From contig CAJAVP010000054.1 of assembly GCA_903945375.1 (NCBI GenBank), forward strand, positions 1 to 40,469: DNA of 40,469 bases, in the 5' to 3' direction. Shown here one piece after another: positions 17,585 through 26,801 of the stretch; position 1 is the stretch's first letter, and each line of letters opens with the position of its first letter. The notes beneath the pieces were generated by a model. The model searched no databases and was not told the DNA's origin. It worked only from the letters and a program-made list of their open reading frames with translations. This DNA comes from an uncultured Methylococcaceae bacterium. GTDB taxonomy: Bacteria; Pseudomonadota; Gammaproteobacteria; Methylococcales; Methylomonadaceae. The position numbers and the translations under genes were made by a program.

Positions 17585-18916
17585 TTATAAGATGTATCGG
17601 CTAAGGTCTTCGTCTTCGACAAATTCTGTTAAATGCGCGTCCACATAGACGGCATCAATAACAACGGTTTTGTCCAACAAATCCGGGGCATTAAAAGAAA
17701 TATCCTCCAGCAGACGCTCAAGGATGGTATGCAATCTTCTTGCACCAATATTTTCAGTGGTTTCATTAACTTGCCAACCGAGCTCAGCTATGCGCTTAAT
17801 GCCATCCTCGGTAAAACTTAATGACACGCCCTCGGTTGCTAATAAAGCCGCATATTGCTCAGTCAACGAGGCATTAGGCTCCGTTAAAATGCGTACAAAA
17901 TCCTCGGCGGACAGCGCATTTAATTCGACACGAATAGGGAATCGCCCTTGCAATTCTGGAATCAAATCTGACGGCTTGGCAACATGAAAAGCCCCTGAGG
18001 CAATAAACAAAATATGATCCGTTTTAATAGTACCGTATTTCGTACTGACCGAGCTGCCTTCAACCAAGGGTAATAAATCGCGCTGCACCCCTTCTCGTGA
18101 TACCTCGCCACCGCCACCGCCTAATTCAGAGCGTTTACAAATTTTGTCTATCTCATCCAAAAAGACAATACCATTTTGCTCAACCGCTTCGACAGCACGC
18201 ACTTTTATCTCGTCATCATTAACCAATTTCGCAGCTTCTTCTTCCTGTAAGGTTTTCATTGCCTTGCCAATTTTCATCTTACGTGTGCGCGTGCGATCCG
18301 AACCCATATTTTGAAACATGCCTTGTAATTGGCTGGTCATTTCTTCCATGCCCGGAGGTGCCATAATCTCTACACCCACCGGCGCGACCTGCACGTCAAT
18401 TTCAACTTCTTTGTCATCTAACAAGCCATCTCGCAGCTTATTGCACATTTTTTGGCGTGTCGATTGCTCAGACGTTGATAACTCGCCGCTGTTAGAAAGA
18501 GGCAAAGGAAGCAAAATATCCAATATTCTTTCTTCAGCCGCCTCATAAGCGCGGGCTTTTACTTTTTCCATTTCCGCTTGACGCATCATTTTGACAGCGG
18601 AGTCAACAAGATCGCGAATAATCGATTCGACATCGCGCCCCACATAACCGACCTCGGTAAATTTAGTCGCTTCGATTTTTATAAAAGGCGCATTAGCCAG
18701 CCGTGCCAGCCGACGCGCAATTTCAGTTTTACCGACCCCTGTAGGGCCAATCATTAATATGTTTTTGGGCGTAATTTCCTCGCGAAGCCCTGCATCAACT
18801 TGCTGCCTGCGCCAACGATTTCTAAGGGCAATCGCAACGGAACGTTTGGCGCTGGCTTGTCCAATAATGTGTTTATCTAATTCGCTTACAATTTCTTTTG
18901 GGGTCATCTGTGACAT
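17585..18916 (-). CDS. hslU: HslU, ATPase subunit of the HslVU protease
   Basis: This 443-residue AAA+ unfoldase (ClpY) feeds substrates into HslV. It shows the ClpX/HslU start ([17 protein letters not shown]), Walker A GPTGVGKT (57-64), the pore motif GYVGRD (about 90), a helical I-domain (about 110-240), Walker B with VFLDEIDKI (about 249-257) and the C-terminal LSRYIL. The last residues of HslU insert into HslV pockets and activate it, and the canonical SRYIL/SRFIL end is intact. The length matches E. coli HslU (443). It follows hslV by 10 bases. No sigma-32 promoter is evident upstream of the pair by eye. Confidence 0.97.
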   Translation of the reverse strand: MSQMTPKEIVSELDKHIIGQASAKRSVAIALRNRWRRQQVDAGLREEITPKNILMIGPTGVGKTEIARRLARLANAPFIKIEATKFTEVGYVGRDVESIIRDLVDSAVKMMRQAEMEKVKARAYEAAEERILDILLPLPLSNSGELSTSEQSTRQKMCNKLRDGLLDDKEVEIDVQVAPVGVEIMAPPGMEEMTSQLQGMFQNMGSDRTRTRKMKIGKAMKTLQEEEAAKLVNDDEIKVRAVEAVEQNGIVFLDEIDKICKRSELGGGGGEVSREGVQRDLLPLVEGSSVSTKYGTIKTDHILFIASGAFHVAKPSDLIPELQGRFPIRVELNALSAEDFVRILTEPNASLTEQYAALLATEGVSLSFTEDGIKRIAELGWQVNETTENIGARRLHTILERLLEDISFNAPDLLDKTVVIDAVYVDAHLTEFVEDEDLSRYIL

Positions 18917-18926
18917 GCGTTGACTC

Positions 18927-19478
18927 TTAGTCTTGTTCTTGTGGTTCTGCGTTTAATTCTTCAATGCGCAAATTATGATTTGTATAAATACAAATATCCG
19001 CTGCAATGGTCAGTGATTTTTCTACAATTTCTCGTGCGCTTAAGTTGGTATTTTCCAGCAAGGCGCGGGCTGCCGATTGTGCATAAGCACCGCCAGAGCC
19101 AATCGCCATTAAATCATGCTCTGGCTCAATAACATCTCCGGTACCCGATAAAATCAACGAAGTTTTCGCATCGGCAATAACTAATAAGGCTTCTAATTTA
19201 CGCAAAGCTCGATCAGTGCGCCAATCTTTTGCCATTTCCACGGCGGCCCGCGTTAAATTGCCACGGTGTTTTTCCAGTTTGCCTTCAAAATGTTCAAACA
19301 ATGTGAAAGCATCCGCCGTTGCACCAGCAAAGCCTGCAATTACTTTGTCATGATATAAGCGACGTACTTTTCGCGCGTTGCCTTTCATCACCGTATTGCC
19401 TAAAGTGACCTGGCCATCACCGCCGATCACTACTTTGTCGCCTCGGCGAACAGAAAGTATGGTTGTTCCTCTAAACAC
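18927..19478 (-). CDS. hslV: HslV, peptidase subunit of the HslVU protease
   Basis: This 183-residue proteasome-like threonine peptidase (ClpQ) starts with a short propeptide MFRG before [11 protein letters not shown]. The first Thr after Gly becomes the catalytic N-terminal nucleophile. The body includes [36 protein letters not shown] and [14 protein letters not shown], all diagnostic. The start codon is GTG at 19478, with AGGA about 9 bases upstream; no better ATG is available at the right distance. The tail (AEPQEQD) is slightly longer than in E. coli. It is the first gene of the minus-strand run hslV-hslU-DUF971-ubiE-ubiJ-ubiB. Confidence 0.97.
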   Translation of the reverse strand: MFRGTTILSVRRGDKVVIGGDGQVTLGNTVMKGNARKVRRLYHDKVIAGFAGATADAFTLFEHFEGKLEKHRGNLTRAAVEMAKDWRTDRALRKLEALLVIADAKTSLILSGTGDVIEPEHDLMAIGSGGAYAQSAARALLENTNLSAREIVEKSLTIAADICIYTNHNLRIEELNAEPQEQD

Positions 19479-19750
19479 TTTTGTATCCTAAAGTAAAAAA
19501 AGTTGAGCAATTTTACATGGTATAAATTTAATTGCCCGAAAAAATACAATTCCAGACGAAAGCTAGGCTTTAATTTAGAGACACGAAACCGTTCACCTTG
19601 CCGTCCGAGGAACATAAACTGCGACAAGCATCAACACCAGATTTCAGTCCAAAATGGTTAATGTCGTGTTTCATGCACGTCACGTCTTTGGTCAGATTGA
19701 AAAAAGCTGAGAACGATAACAGCTAGCCTTCTTTCAATCCGAGTATTTTC
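19479..19750. other. non-coding stretch upstream of hslV
   Basis: No supported gene is visible. The part next to hslV is AT-rich and must hold its promoter, but I cannot pick a convincing -35/-10 pair or a heat-shock promoter. The part above 19650 appears to be debris next to the recombinase relic; its short minus-strand frame is not recognisable. Confidence 0.4.
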
Positions 19751-19774
19751 GATTGCACTTAATGAGTTGAATCC
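19751..19774. mobile_element. solitary IS30-type terminal inverted repeat
   Basis: GATTGCACTT-AATGAGTTGAATCC matches the end of the IS30-family element at 40337-40360 (read on the other strand) at nearly every position outside a variable two- or three-base core. The missing body would lie to the left. No transposase sequence is attached. It falls exactly where the recombinase relic loses similarity. Confidence 0.6.
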
Positions 19775-20150
19775 ACGACTGATTTGTGACCAATCCAGTT
19801 TTTTGATGTCGCTCCATCGAAAATCGGTTTTAGCCAGTTGCCTAACTTCTTCAGTGGCTAGGTAAATACGCTCGGTTGCAGCGACCTTAATGCCTTTAAC
19901 CTGCTTTAGTGGGATTTTACTGATAATGCCCTTGTATAAGCCTGATTGATAACGCACTTACTTTATTGAAACAAACCGAAGATGTGCCTTGACTGAGAAA
20001 ATCACCCGTTTGGCTTTTAGCTTGGGTATCAAAAAACGTCTAACTCCTTCTAGCCATTCGGGGGTTATCTGCTCAAGCGTTATGCCGTTGTCGGGGCAAT
20101 AACGCTGTAATACCACTAACAGCTTAACTTTTTAACGGTGTCCCGCTTTA
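19775..20150 (-). pseudogene. tyrosine recombinase/integrase relic
   Basis: Minus-strand translation gives a degraded site-specific recombinase. The SAM-like core-binding domain (ITPEWLEGVRRFLIPKLKAK) runs into an in-frame TAA near 19958-19960. Then comes the linker typical of these enzymes (IPLKQVKGIKVAATERIYLATEEVRQLAKT), and immediately FRWSDIKKLDWSQI. In intact proteins about 20 residues separate LAKT from the GLRWSDIKxLxW helix, so an internal deletion has occurred. The catalytic Arg of the RWSD-type motif is present, but the HxxR and Tyr box are gone: similarity stops at the IS30-type end at 19774. It was probably a phage or genomic-island integrase. It lies downstream of the RTX gene on the same strand. 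Confidence 0.68.
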
Positions 20151-20167
20151 TGTTAGTAGCCGATAAA

Positions 20168-23100
20168 TTAAATCACCACAAAATCCGCATTAGTCACCGA
20201 CAAATTAACACCCAACTGAGCAACTTGAACACCTTGACCCGCACCGCTACCGTCCGAATCATAGGTCACCGTGCCGGTGCTGGGGTTGTAGATGACATAA
20301 TCATTAGGATCATGCGCGGCGCTGCCGACATAAAACTGCGTGGCATCCAATACGCCAAGCGTGTTTAATTGAGTAAAAATCTGATTATCCAGTTTGATCG
20401 TATCATCAACAGGTTTGAAATCGGTGATTTTATCCACATTGGCTTTTAAAGCGGCATCAAACACAAAACTGTCTTTGCCTGAACCACCGCTTAAAGCATC
20501 ATTGTCCACACCGCCTTTCAATACATCATCTCCAGCGCCACCAAACAGCGAATCGCGACCGGTTGCGCCATTTAAGATATTTTTGCCATCATTGCCGGTC
20601 AAACTGTTATTGCTGCTATTGCCCGTTAAACTGCTGCTACCATTACCCGCTGCAATTGCACCTTGCTCAATGCCTTTGGGTAAAGTGTATTTATTAAGCT
20701 GATACGGCATGATGATGGTATCAATATCCGAGCTTAAGCCTTGATCGTCAATCACATCCACTGCGTCATAACCCAAATAATAGGTGTCATTACCGACACC
20801 GCCAATCAAGGTATCCTGACCCAAACCGCCGTCCAACACATCATTACCCGTACCGCCGTCTAAATAATCGGCATCCTGCTCGCCGTATAAACTGTCATTG
20901 CCCGACTCGCCAAACAGCACATCTTTGCCATAACTACCGTAAATCGTGTCATCACCGCCACCGCCCGACAAATCATCTTCACCCGCTTCGCCCAATATAT
21001 AACTCGGCGCATCCGAGCCTTGCAATACATCGGTGGCATTGGTGCCGGTAATGGTTTCAATTTTTTCAATCGGCGTATCCTGATTGGTCAAGGTGATGCT
21101 TTTGACCGTGACATATTTATAAATCACATCCAAGGTGTTGATACTGGCATTGATGGAATAGGCAATATCGCCATCAGCCGCACTGTCGGTTTTGCCGGTC
21201 ACGGTAAAGGTTTGTGCGCTGGCCCAGTTGCTTGCCGTAAACGTCAATGTCGGCTTGTTGATCGTCCCTTCGCTACTGTCACTGCTGGTAAACGTAATCG
21301 ACACATCGCGTTTCGGTGCGGAACTTAAGCTGACCGAAAACGCTGCCGAATCGCCTTGCTCAGACGTGAGAAAATCTCTGCCATTGACCAACACACCCGC
21401 CAACGGCGCATCGGTCACCGCCGCCGTTGCATCACTGCTGACCGATTCGTTCGTACCCAGCTTATCGGTATAACTGGCAATGGCGGTGATGGTTTTGCCA
21501 AGGTCATTGCTGGTCAGGGTATAACTGCCGCCCGTACCCAGCACACTATTACCCGCTTTCCAAGTGTACGTCACCACGCCCAAACCATCGGCATCTTTTA
21601 AGGTATGGCTGGCACTCAGGGTTTGACCGCTAATGGCATTGCCGCTAATCGTCACATTGCCGATCGGTGGATTATTGACGCTAACACTAACCACCGGTGT
21701 CAACGCACTACTGACACTTTCCGCTGTGCCGCCATCGTCCACATAATTGGCGATGACCGCAATGGTTTTGCCGACATCCGCCGCCGTCAAGGTGTAGGTT
21801 TGCCCGGTGCCGATGGTCGATAGCCGCGCAACCCACGTATAACTCACCGTTCCTAAGCCATTGGCATCGGCAAGAGTATTGGTTGCCGTTAAAGTTGCCC
21901 CTTGTGCCGCATTACCGGCAATCGTCACCGTACCGGTCGGCAGGCTGTTACCCTGCACATTCGCTGTCGCGGCACTGCTGACCGCTTCCGCCGTGCCATA
22001 ACCATCGTTATAACTGGCGACAACGGTAACCGCTTTACCCGCTTCGTTACGGGTCAATTGATAGCTATCACCCGTACCGATGACTTTGCCGCTCGCTTTC
22101 CAAGTGTAAGTCATTGCTCCCAAGCCATCGGCATCCGCCAAGGTATTACTGGCAGTCAAATATTGACCCTGAATGGTATTACCGCTAATCGTCACTTTGC
22201 CGGTGGGCAGAATATTGCCGATAACGGCGGCGGTTGCAGCACTGGTGACCCGTTCTGCCGTACCCCATTGATCGGTATAACTCGCCGTCACGGTGATGGT
22301 TTTGCCTGCCTCAGTATTGGCGAGCTGATAACTGTCCCCCGTACCCAGCACAGTGCTACCCGCTTTCCAGGTATAGGTAATCGTCCCTAGCCCATCGACA
22401 TCCGCCAAAGTATTGCTGGCGGTCAGCCGTTGACCATGAATGGCAGTGCCGCTAATCATGACCGTGCCGGTCGGTGGCGTATTGCCGATAACAGCGGCAG
22501 TCGCTGCACTGCTGACGCTTTCTGCTGTTCCCCGTTGATCGGTATAACTCGCCGTCACGGTGATAGTCTTGCCCGCCTCAGTATTGGTGAGCTGATAACT
22601 GTCGCCCGTACCCAGCACACTATTCCCCGCTTTCCAGGTATAGGTCACCGTATCCAGCCCATCGGCGTCGGTCAAGGTATTGCTGGCGGTCAAGGTCTGC
22701 CCACGTTTGGCTTCACCAGCAATGCTGACCGTACCGGTCGGTGGCACATTAGCGACCAAGCGGACGGTTTGCACCTGACCGTTACTATTGGCAACATAAG
22801 CAAAGCCATCGCTGACGGCAACACCCAAGGCCATTGTGGCAACACTTTTGCTTAAAAACGGTGCGCTAGGCGAGCTGACGTTAATCTGTTGCAAGCTGTT
22901 GTTGTCGGCGACATAAGCCATGTCCTGATCGACCGACACATTGCGGGCGATGCCGGGCGTATCGTACTGACCCAACCACACCGGCGCGGCAGGGTTGCTG
23001 ATATCGATGAGTTGTAAGCCCTTGTCACCATCAGCGACATAAGCGATGCTGCCGCTGAGAGCAACGCCGTAAGCCGTGCCCGCCGTATCATAAGCCCCTA

Positions 23101-24424
23101 CCCACTGCACATTGAGTGGATTGCTGATATTAAAAACCTGCAAGCCTGCCTTACCGTCCGCGACATAAGCAAAGTTGCCACTGACGGCGATGTCGTAGGC
23201 GGTGTCGGTGGTTTTAAAGCTACTGCCCGCCACCGGCTGATTCGGATCAAACACATCGATAATTTTTATACCTTGTTTGCCATCAGCCAGCAGCGCGTAA
23301 CTGTCGGCGGTCACGACCACACCATACGCCGTGCCCGCGCTATCCACGCTGGCTTTGAGTGTCGGGGCATTAGGCTCACTGACATCGATGATTTGCAAGC
23401 CCGCACTGCCATCGGCGACATAAGCCACGCCATCGCTGACGAACACGTCCGAGGCTTGACCGCTGGTGTTAAATGGGCTGGATACAACGGGGGCATAAAC
23501 CTTGCTCAAGTCATAGAGGGTCAAGCCTTGTTCGCCATTGGCAAGGTAAGCGGACTGACCGTTGATGACGAGAGGTTTGGGGTTAGGAATGGGCGCGGTA
23601 TTTTCAAAAAACAGCGTGTTGCCATTGCCGTTACCAATCAGCGCGTCCCAATCGCCGTCGCCATCGATATCCACCAACGTGGGACTGGCATTACCGCCGA
23701 CATCGCTTAAGCCAAACGGGTTCGTGCTGGCGGCGGCAAACGCGGGGGTTGTGGCGGTGCCGGTATTGCGGAAAAACAGCGTGTTGCCACTCCCGTTGCC
23801 AATCAGCGCATCCAAATCGCCGTCGCCATCGATATCGGCAAACGTGGGGCTGGCATAATAGCCGACACCGCTTAAGCCAAACGGGTTCGTGCTGGCAGCG
23901 GCAAACGCGGGGTTTGTGGGAGTGCCGGTATTGCGGAACAACAGCGTCTTGCCATAAAATTCACCAACAAACGCATCCAAATCGCCGTCGCCGTCGATAT
24001 CGGCAAACGTGGGGCTGGCAATAGAGCCGACATAGCTTAAGCCAAACGGGTTCGTGCTGGCAGCGGCAAACCCGGGGTTTGTGGGAGTGCCGGTATTACG
24101 GAAAAACAGCGTGTTGCCATCATTGTTGCCAATCAGCGCATCCAAATCGCCGTCGCCATCGATATCGGCAAATGTGGGGCTGGCAACAGAGCCGACATCG
24201 CTTAAGCCAAACGGGTTCGTGCTGGCAGCGGCAAACGCGGGGTTTGTGGGAGTGCCGGTATTGCGGAAAAACAGCGTGTCGCCGCCATTGTAATAATCAC
24301 TACCAACAAACGCGTCCAAATCGCCGTCGCCGTCGATATCGGCAAACGTGGGGCTGGCAAGAGAGCCGACCTTGCTTAGGCCAAACGGGTTAGTCACTGG
24401 GGTTTTAAAAATAGGGTCTGACAT
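20168..24424 (-). CDS. large mosaic RTX protein (FG-GAP, LVIVD, Ig-like and calcium-binding repeats)
   Basis: This 1418-residue protein is presumably exported by type I secretion. Order: five FG-GAP/VCBS-like repeats (about 1-280), each with ASPTFADIDGDGDLDA, a calcium-binding loop; about six LVIVD/propeller repeats (about 285-560, YVADGKAGLQVFNISNP); five Ig-like repeats of about 90-95 residues (about 563-1045, units starting PTGTVxIxG and containing LTASNTLADADG and TYTWKAG); a Calx-beta-like segment (about 1060-1160); RTX nonapeptides GGxGxDxLxGG (about 1180-1250 and 1305-1355); and a C-terminal secretion-type end (VAQLGVNLSVTNADFVVI). There is no N-terminal signal peptide. AGGAG lies about 8 bases before ATG 24424. 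No type I transporter is nearby. It may be an adhesin or a surface/biofilm protein; a catalytic domain is not visible. Confidence 0.85.
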   Translation of the reverse strand: MSDPIFKTPVTNPFGLSKVGSLASPTFADIDGDGDLDAFVGSDYYNGGDTLFFRNTGTPTNPAFAAASTNPFGLSDVGSVASPTFADIDGDGDLDALIGNNDGNTLFFRNTGTPTNPGFAAASTNPFGLSYVGSIASPTFADIDGDGDLDAFVGEFYGKTLLFRNTGTPTNPAFAAASTNPFGLSGVGYYASPTFADIDGDGDLDALIGNGSGNTLFFRNTGTATTPAFAAASTNPFGLSDVGGNASPTLVDIDGDGDWDALIGNGNGNTLFFENTAPIPNPKPLVINGQSAYLANGEQGLTLYDLSKVYAPVVSSPFNTSGQASDVFVSDGVAYVADGSAGLQIIDVSEPNAPTLKASVDSAGTAYGVVVTADSYALLADGKQGIKIIDVFDPNQPVAGSSFKTTDTAYDIAVSGNFAYVADGKAGLQVFNISNPLNVQWVGAYDTAGTAYGVALSGSIAYVADGDKGLQLIDISNPAAPVWLGQYDTPGIARNVSVDQDMAYVADNNSLQQINVSSPSAPFLSKSVATMALGVAVSDGFAYVANSNGQVQTVRLVANVPPTGTVSIAGEAKRGQTLTASNTLTDADGLDTVTYTWKAGNSVLGTGDSYQLTNTEAGKTITVTASYTDQRGTAESVSSAATAAVIGNTPPTGTVMISGTAIHGQRLTASNTLADVDGLGTITYTWKAGSTVLGTGDSYQLANTEAGKTITVTASYTDQWGTAERVTSAATAAVIGNILPTGKVTISGNTIQGQYLTASNTLADADGLGAMTYTWKASGKVIGTGDSYQLTRNEAGKAVTVVASYNDGYGTAEAVSSAATANVQGNSLPTGTVTIAGNAAQGATLTATNTLADANGLGTVSYTWVARLSTIGTGQTYTLTAADVGKTIAVIANYVDDGGTAESVSSALTPVVSVSVNNPPIGNVTISGNAISGQTLSASHTLKDADGLGVVTYTWKAGNSVLGTGGSYTLTSNDLGKTITAIASYTDKLGTNESVSSDATAAVTDAPLAGVLVNGRDFLTSEQGDSAAFSVSLSSAPKRDVSITFTSSDSSEGTINKPTLTFTASNWASAQTFTVTGKTDSAADGDIAYSINASINTLDVIYKYVTVKSITLTNQDTPIEKIETITGTNATDVLQGSDAPSYILGEAGEDDLSGGGGDDTIYGSYGKDVLFGESGNDSLYGEQDADYLDGGTGNDVLDGGLGQDTLIGGVGNDTYYLGYDAVDVIDDQGLSSDIDTIIMPYQLNKYTLPKGIEQGAIAAGNGSSSLTGNSSNNSLTGNDGKNILNGATGRDSLFGGAGDDVLKGGVDNDALSGGSGKDSFVFDAALKANVDKITDFKPVDDTIKLDNQIFTQLNTLGVLDATQFYVGSAAHDPNDYVIYNPSTGTVTYDSDGSGAGQGVQVAQLGVNLSVTNADFVVI
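21410..22760. repeat. tandem DNA repeats inside the RTX gene (Ig-like units)
   Basis: Five units of about 280 bp encode the Ig-like domains. Neighbouring units share long identical stretches, for example around CTTTCCAGGTATAGGT and TCGGTATAACTCGCCGTCAC near 22250-22380 and 22540-22650. The units nearest 21500 and 21800 are more diverged, which suggests stepwise growth from one side. Confidence 0.75.
23610..24390. repeat. tandem DNA repeats inside the RTX gene (FG-GAP units)
   Basis: Five units of about 160-170 bp are nearly identical at DNA level. The block around GCCAAACGGGTTCGTGCTGG recurs near 23709, 23875, 24042 and 24208, and the last copy at 24380 differs slightly. Such low divergence points to recent expansion or ongoing gene conversion, so unit number may vary between strains or be misassembled. 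Confidence 0.85.
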
Positions 24425-24598
24425 CGGGAAAGCTCCTAAAGGCGATTAAAAAAAGAGAACACAAACAGGCTGTTTTCTGCGGTCAGATTCAAACCAACGC
24501 AATCCGCCGCATAAACACAAATCTGCCTGCTTTTTAAGGTAAATACCGGCACAAGGCAAGTTAAAATTTCGGTTATCCCCTTTCTCGTTGCCAAGCGC
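24425..24598. other. upstream region of the RTX gene
   Basis: This 174-bp segment must hold the minus-strand promoter of the RTX gene. A T-rich run lies about 20 bases before the ribosome site. I cannot identify a convincing sigma-70 pair or an operator. Confidence 0.35.
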
Positions 24599-24680
24599 GT
24601 AGGTCGGGTTGCGCTGTTTGCAACCCAACAGCGTTTGCATCCCTGTGTTGGGTTGCCAAACCGCAGGCAACCCAACCTAC
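24599..24680. repeat. REP-like palindromic element
   Basis: The outer arms GTAGGTCGGGTTG (24599-24611) and CAACCCAACCTAC (24668-24680) pair with a single mismatch. Inside them, GGGTTGCG...GCAACCC and TGTTGGGTTGCC...GGCAACCCAAC make further stems. GGTTGGGTTGC-type palindromes are recurrent extragenic repeats in many proteobacteria. A shorter relative may lie just after parE. Confidence 0.72.
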
Positions 24681-24699
24681 GATCTACATTAGCCGAGTA

Positions 24700-25250
24700 G
24701 ATACCGTCTTGCCGACGAAAAACCAAATGATAATTAAGCGGCATGATTGGGGTCAAAAGACTTTCCGGATTTAAGTACGCCGAAAGCGATATGAATCAGC
24801 GCTTATCCACCCTACGACTAACAGCGCAGAACAGCCTTGCCCACCCGACTCGAACTTACCAAATTTTCGCCTTAAACGCCCTGTCATTACGCAAGGCCAA
24901 CTGGTCACCGGTTACAACCATCCGGCGACAATCCTTGATCTTAGCGACCAGGAGGTTAGTGTGATATTGCGGCTGCAACCGACTGCCATGCCGCTCTACA
25001 CTCGACAAAATGATCAACCAGTTTGTGAACCGCTACCTGAATTATGGGTCAACATGGCCGACCTGCTTCTTCGACGAGGCTCGTACCACAACATCCTGGC
25101 GACCCCTAAAAATGGTGCGTCCCTTAGTGGATTCTTGAAACACATCGCTGGTGTCAGGCTAATCAGGCGGACTGTTTTAAGCTTATCATGGAGCGGCCAC
25201 GGCTTCGTTACAAGTGTAGAGCTTCGAGTTAAGCTCTAGTGAACTAAATT
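24700..25250 (+). pseudogene. decayed coding remnant, family uncertain
   Basis: A plus-strand frame is open from about 24830 to 25239 without a credible start. One piece, KRPVITQGQLVTGYNHPAT (about 24877-24933), looks like the segment after the nucleophile elbow region in DJ-1/PfpI-type amidotransferases, where QGxLITGxNPAS is common. The remainder (LRLQPTAMPLYTR and on) resembles nothing I know, and the frame ends abruptly. A GTG with AGGAGG just upstream (24961) could start a 92-codon frame. I regard this as debris from recombination between the REP element and ureF. Confidence 0.3.
25224..25244. repeat. inverted repeat, possible terminator remnant
   Basis: AGAGCTT and AAGCTCT form a perfect 7-bp stem around CGAGTT, near the end of the decayed stretch. 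No T tract follows. Confidence 0.4.
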
Positions 25251-25281
25251 TAAAAACTTGAACATCGAGTAATAAATAACG

Positions 25282-25313
25282 TAACTGGTGCGTAATTCCG
25301 ACACTACGCGCCA
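25282..25313. repeat. inverted repeat upstream of ureF
   Basis: ACTGGTGCGTA and TACGCGCCAGT pair with one mismatch around a 10-base loop, about 130 bases before ureF. It could be a regulatory hairpin, an operator or a terminator of a lost upstream gene. Confidence 0.45.
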
Positions 25314-25446
25314 GTGATTTGACTCTTAATTTATGTTTACTGAGATTGAGCGGGTAAACTAAGTAATGCAGAATAGATATTTGACATAAAGCCAAAGTTA
25401 AAATTACCAGAGCCCACTATGATACAAGCGAGTGAGTATTGAACAC

Positions 25447-26121
25447 ATGGACAATGATTTCGCCTTATTACGTCTGTTGCAATTGGTTAGTCCGGGGCTG
25501 CCAATTGGCATGTATAGTTATTCCCAAGGTTTAGAGCGAGCGGTCGACGAGGCCTGGGTGCACAATAGCGACACAGCCGCCACTTGGCTTGATGGCATCT
25601 TACAGCACAGTATCGGGTGCGTGGATGTTCCCATTTTGCTTCGTTTATATGAGGCTTGGCAAACTGCACAGGCAGAGTCGGTCAGCCAATGGAGTCAAAC
25701 TTTAAGAGCCTATCGCGAAACCAGTGAATTACGTGCCGAGGATTGTCAAACGGGACAAGCACTGGCAAAGCTCCTAACACAACTGAATATCCCTGACGCA
25801 CAACTTTGGCAGCGCCACCCTCAGGCGAGCTTAGCCACATTATTTAGCCTTGCTGCTGTGCAATGGCATATTGACGTGCGTAGCGCAGCATTGGCTTATG
25901 TTTGGGGATGGTTAGAAAATCAAGTGCTATGCACAGTCAAACTGATACCGTTAGGTCAAGTGGCTGGACAACAATTACTTCAAACCATAGCCACACAAAT
26001 ACCCGCGCTGGTGGATAATGCGTTTACCCTGAATGATGACGACATAGGTGGCAGTGCATTTGCCTTAGCACTAGCAAGCAGTCGTCACGAAATACAATAT
26101 TCCCGATTATTTCGATCCTAG
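25447..26121 (+). CDS. ureF: urease accessory protein UreF
   Basis: This 224-residue all-helical protein assists GTP-dependent nickel insertion into urease, in the UreD-UreF-UreG complex. Typical motifs are [21 protein letters not shown] near the N-terminus (about 6-26), ETSELRAED in the middle (about 95-103) and the C-terminal end [14 protein letters not shown], the conserved UreF tail. I prefer ATG 25447, which gives the usual distance to LLQL. A GTG at 25432 is an alternative and would add five residues. ureG follows after 11 bases. ureD, ureA, ureB, ureC and ureE are not in the window; upstream there is only debris and a repeat, so this is an incomplete urease locus here. Confidence 0.92.
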   Translation: MDNDFALLRLLQLVSPGLPIGMYSYSQGLERAVDEAWVHNSDTAATWLDGILQHSIGCVDVPILLRLYEAWQTAQAESVSQWSQTLRAYRETSELRAEDCQTGQALAKLLTQLNIPDAQLWQRHPQASLATLFSLAAVQWHIDVRSAALAYVWGWLENQVLCTVKLIPLGQVAGQQLLQTIATQIPALVDNAFTLNDDDIGGSAFALALASSRHEIQYSRLFRS

Positions 26122-26132
26122 AGAGACGACAC

Positions 26133-26747
26133 ATGAATAAAAAAGCGATTCTTAGACTGGGCATTGGCGGTCCGGTGGGTTCAGGCAAAACCGCCTTAGT
26201 GGATGCCTTATGTAAACACATGCGTGAGCAATTTGAGATTGCCGTAGTTACTAATGATATTTATACCCGAGAAGATCAGCAATTCTTAATTCGCAGCCAA
26301 GCACTGCCCGAAGCGCGTATTTTAGGCGTTGAAACGGGCGGCTGTCCGCATACTGCGATACGAGAAGATGCGTCTATGAATCTGGCCGCTGTAGATGAGC
26401 TATCGGAGCGTTGGCCTGAGTTAGATTTCATCATGATAGAAAGCGGCGGTGACAATCTTAGTGCTACGTTTAGCCCAGAACTGGCTGATTTAACGATTTA
26501 TGTTATCGATGTTTCAGCGGGTGACAAAATTCCTCGCAAGGGTGGGCCAGGTATCACTCGCTCGGATTTATTAGTGATTAACAAAATCGATTTAGCCCCC
26601 TACGTTGGTGCCTCGCTTGATATTATGGCGCGTGACGCAAAAAAAATGCGTGGTGATAAACCGTTTATTTTCACTAATCTTAAAACCGGTGAGGGATTGC
26701 CGGCTGTTGTCGCATTTATTATCCATACAGGAATGCTAGTGGAGTAA
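26133..26747 (+). CDS. ureG: urease accessory GTPase UreG
   Basis: This 204-residue SIMIBI-class GTPase carries nickel to UreD-UreF and urease. The P-loop is GPVGSGKT (13-20), followed by NDIYTREDQ, the metal-binding [16 protein letters not shown] (Cys-Pro-His), [15 protein letters not shown] and the base-recognition NKID. Length and motifs equal those of E. coli-type UreG (205). GAGAG precedes the ATG by 6-10 bases. It closes the ureFG pair; after it comes a 156-bp gap with an IS30-type end and then purE. All residues required for function are present. Confidence 0.95.
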   Translation: MNKKAILRLGIGGPVGSGKTALVDALCKHMREQFEIAVVTNDIYTREDQQFLIRSQALPEARILGVETGGCPHTAIREDASMNLAAVDELSERWPELDFIMIESGGDNLSATFSPELADLTIYVIDVSAGDKIPRKGGPGITRSDLLVINKIDLAPYVGASLDIMARDAKKMRGDKPFIFTNLKTGEGLPAVVAFIIHTGMLVE

Positions 26748-26801
26748 ACCTATACTAATCGCCTCTAAAAAGCCCGAATCGTCTAATGGGTAATTCATTT
26801 C

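Noticed and set aside
19430-19627. Short minus-strand frame overlapping the hslV start
   Set aside because: It has no similarity and overlaps a firmly placed gene in another frame.
21410-24390. Tandem repeats read as CRISPR or a satellite
   Set aside because: The repeats keep the reading frame and encode known domain types (Ig-like and FG-GAP).
21192-24393. Several long plus-strand frames opposite the RTX gene
   Set aside because: They are mirror images of the repeated coding strand (open because of its GC-rich, regular codons) and repeat the same meaningless peptide.
24436-24756. Minus-strand frame of 106 codons with PLNYHLVFRRQDG, considered as a REP-associated transposase
   Set aside because: It lacks the HxH and catalytic Tyr motifs and runs through the REP palindrome, so it is more likely chance.
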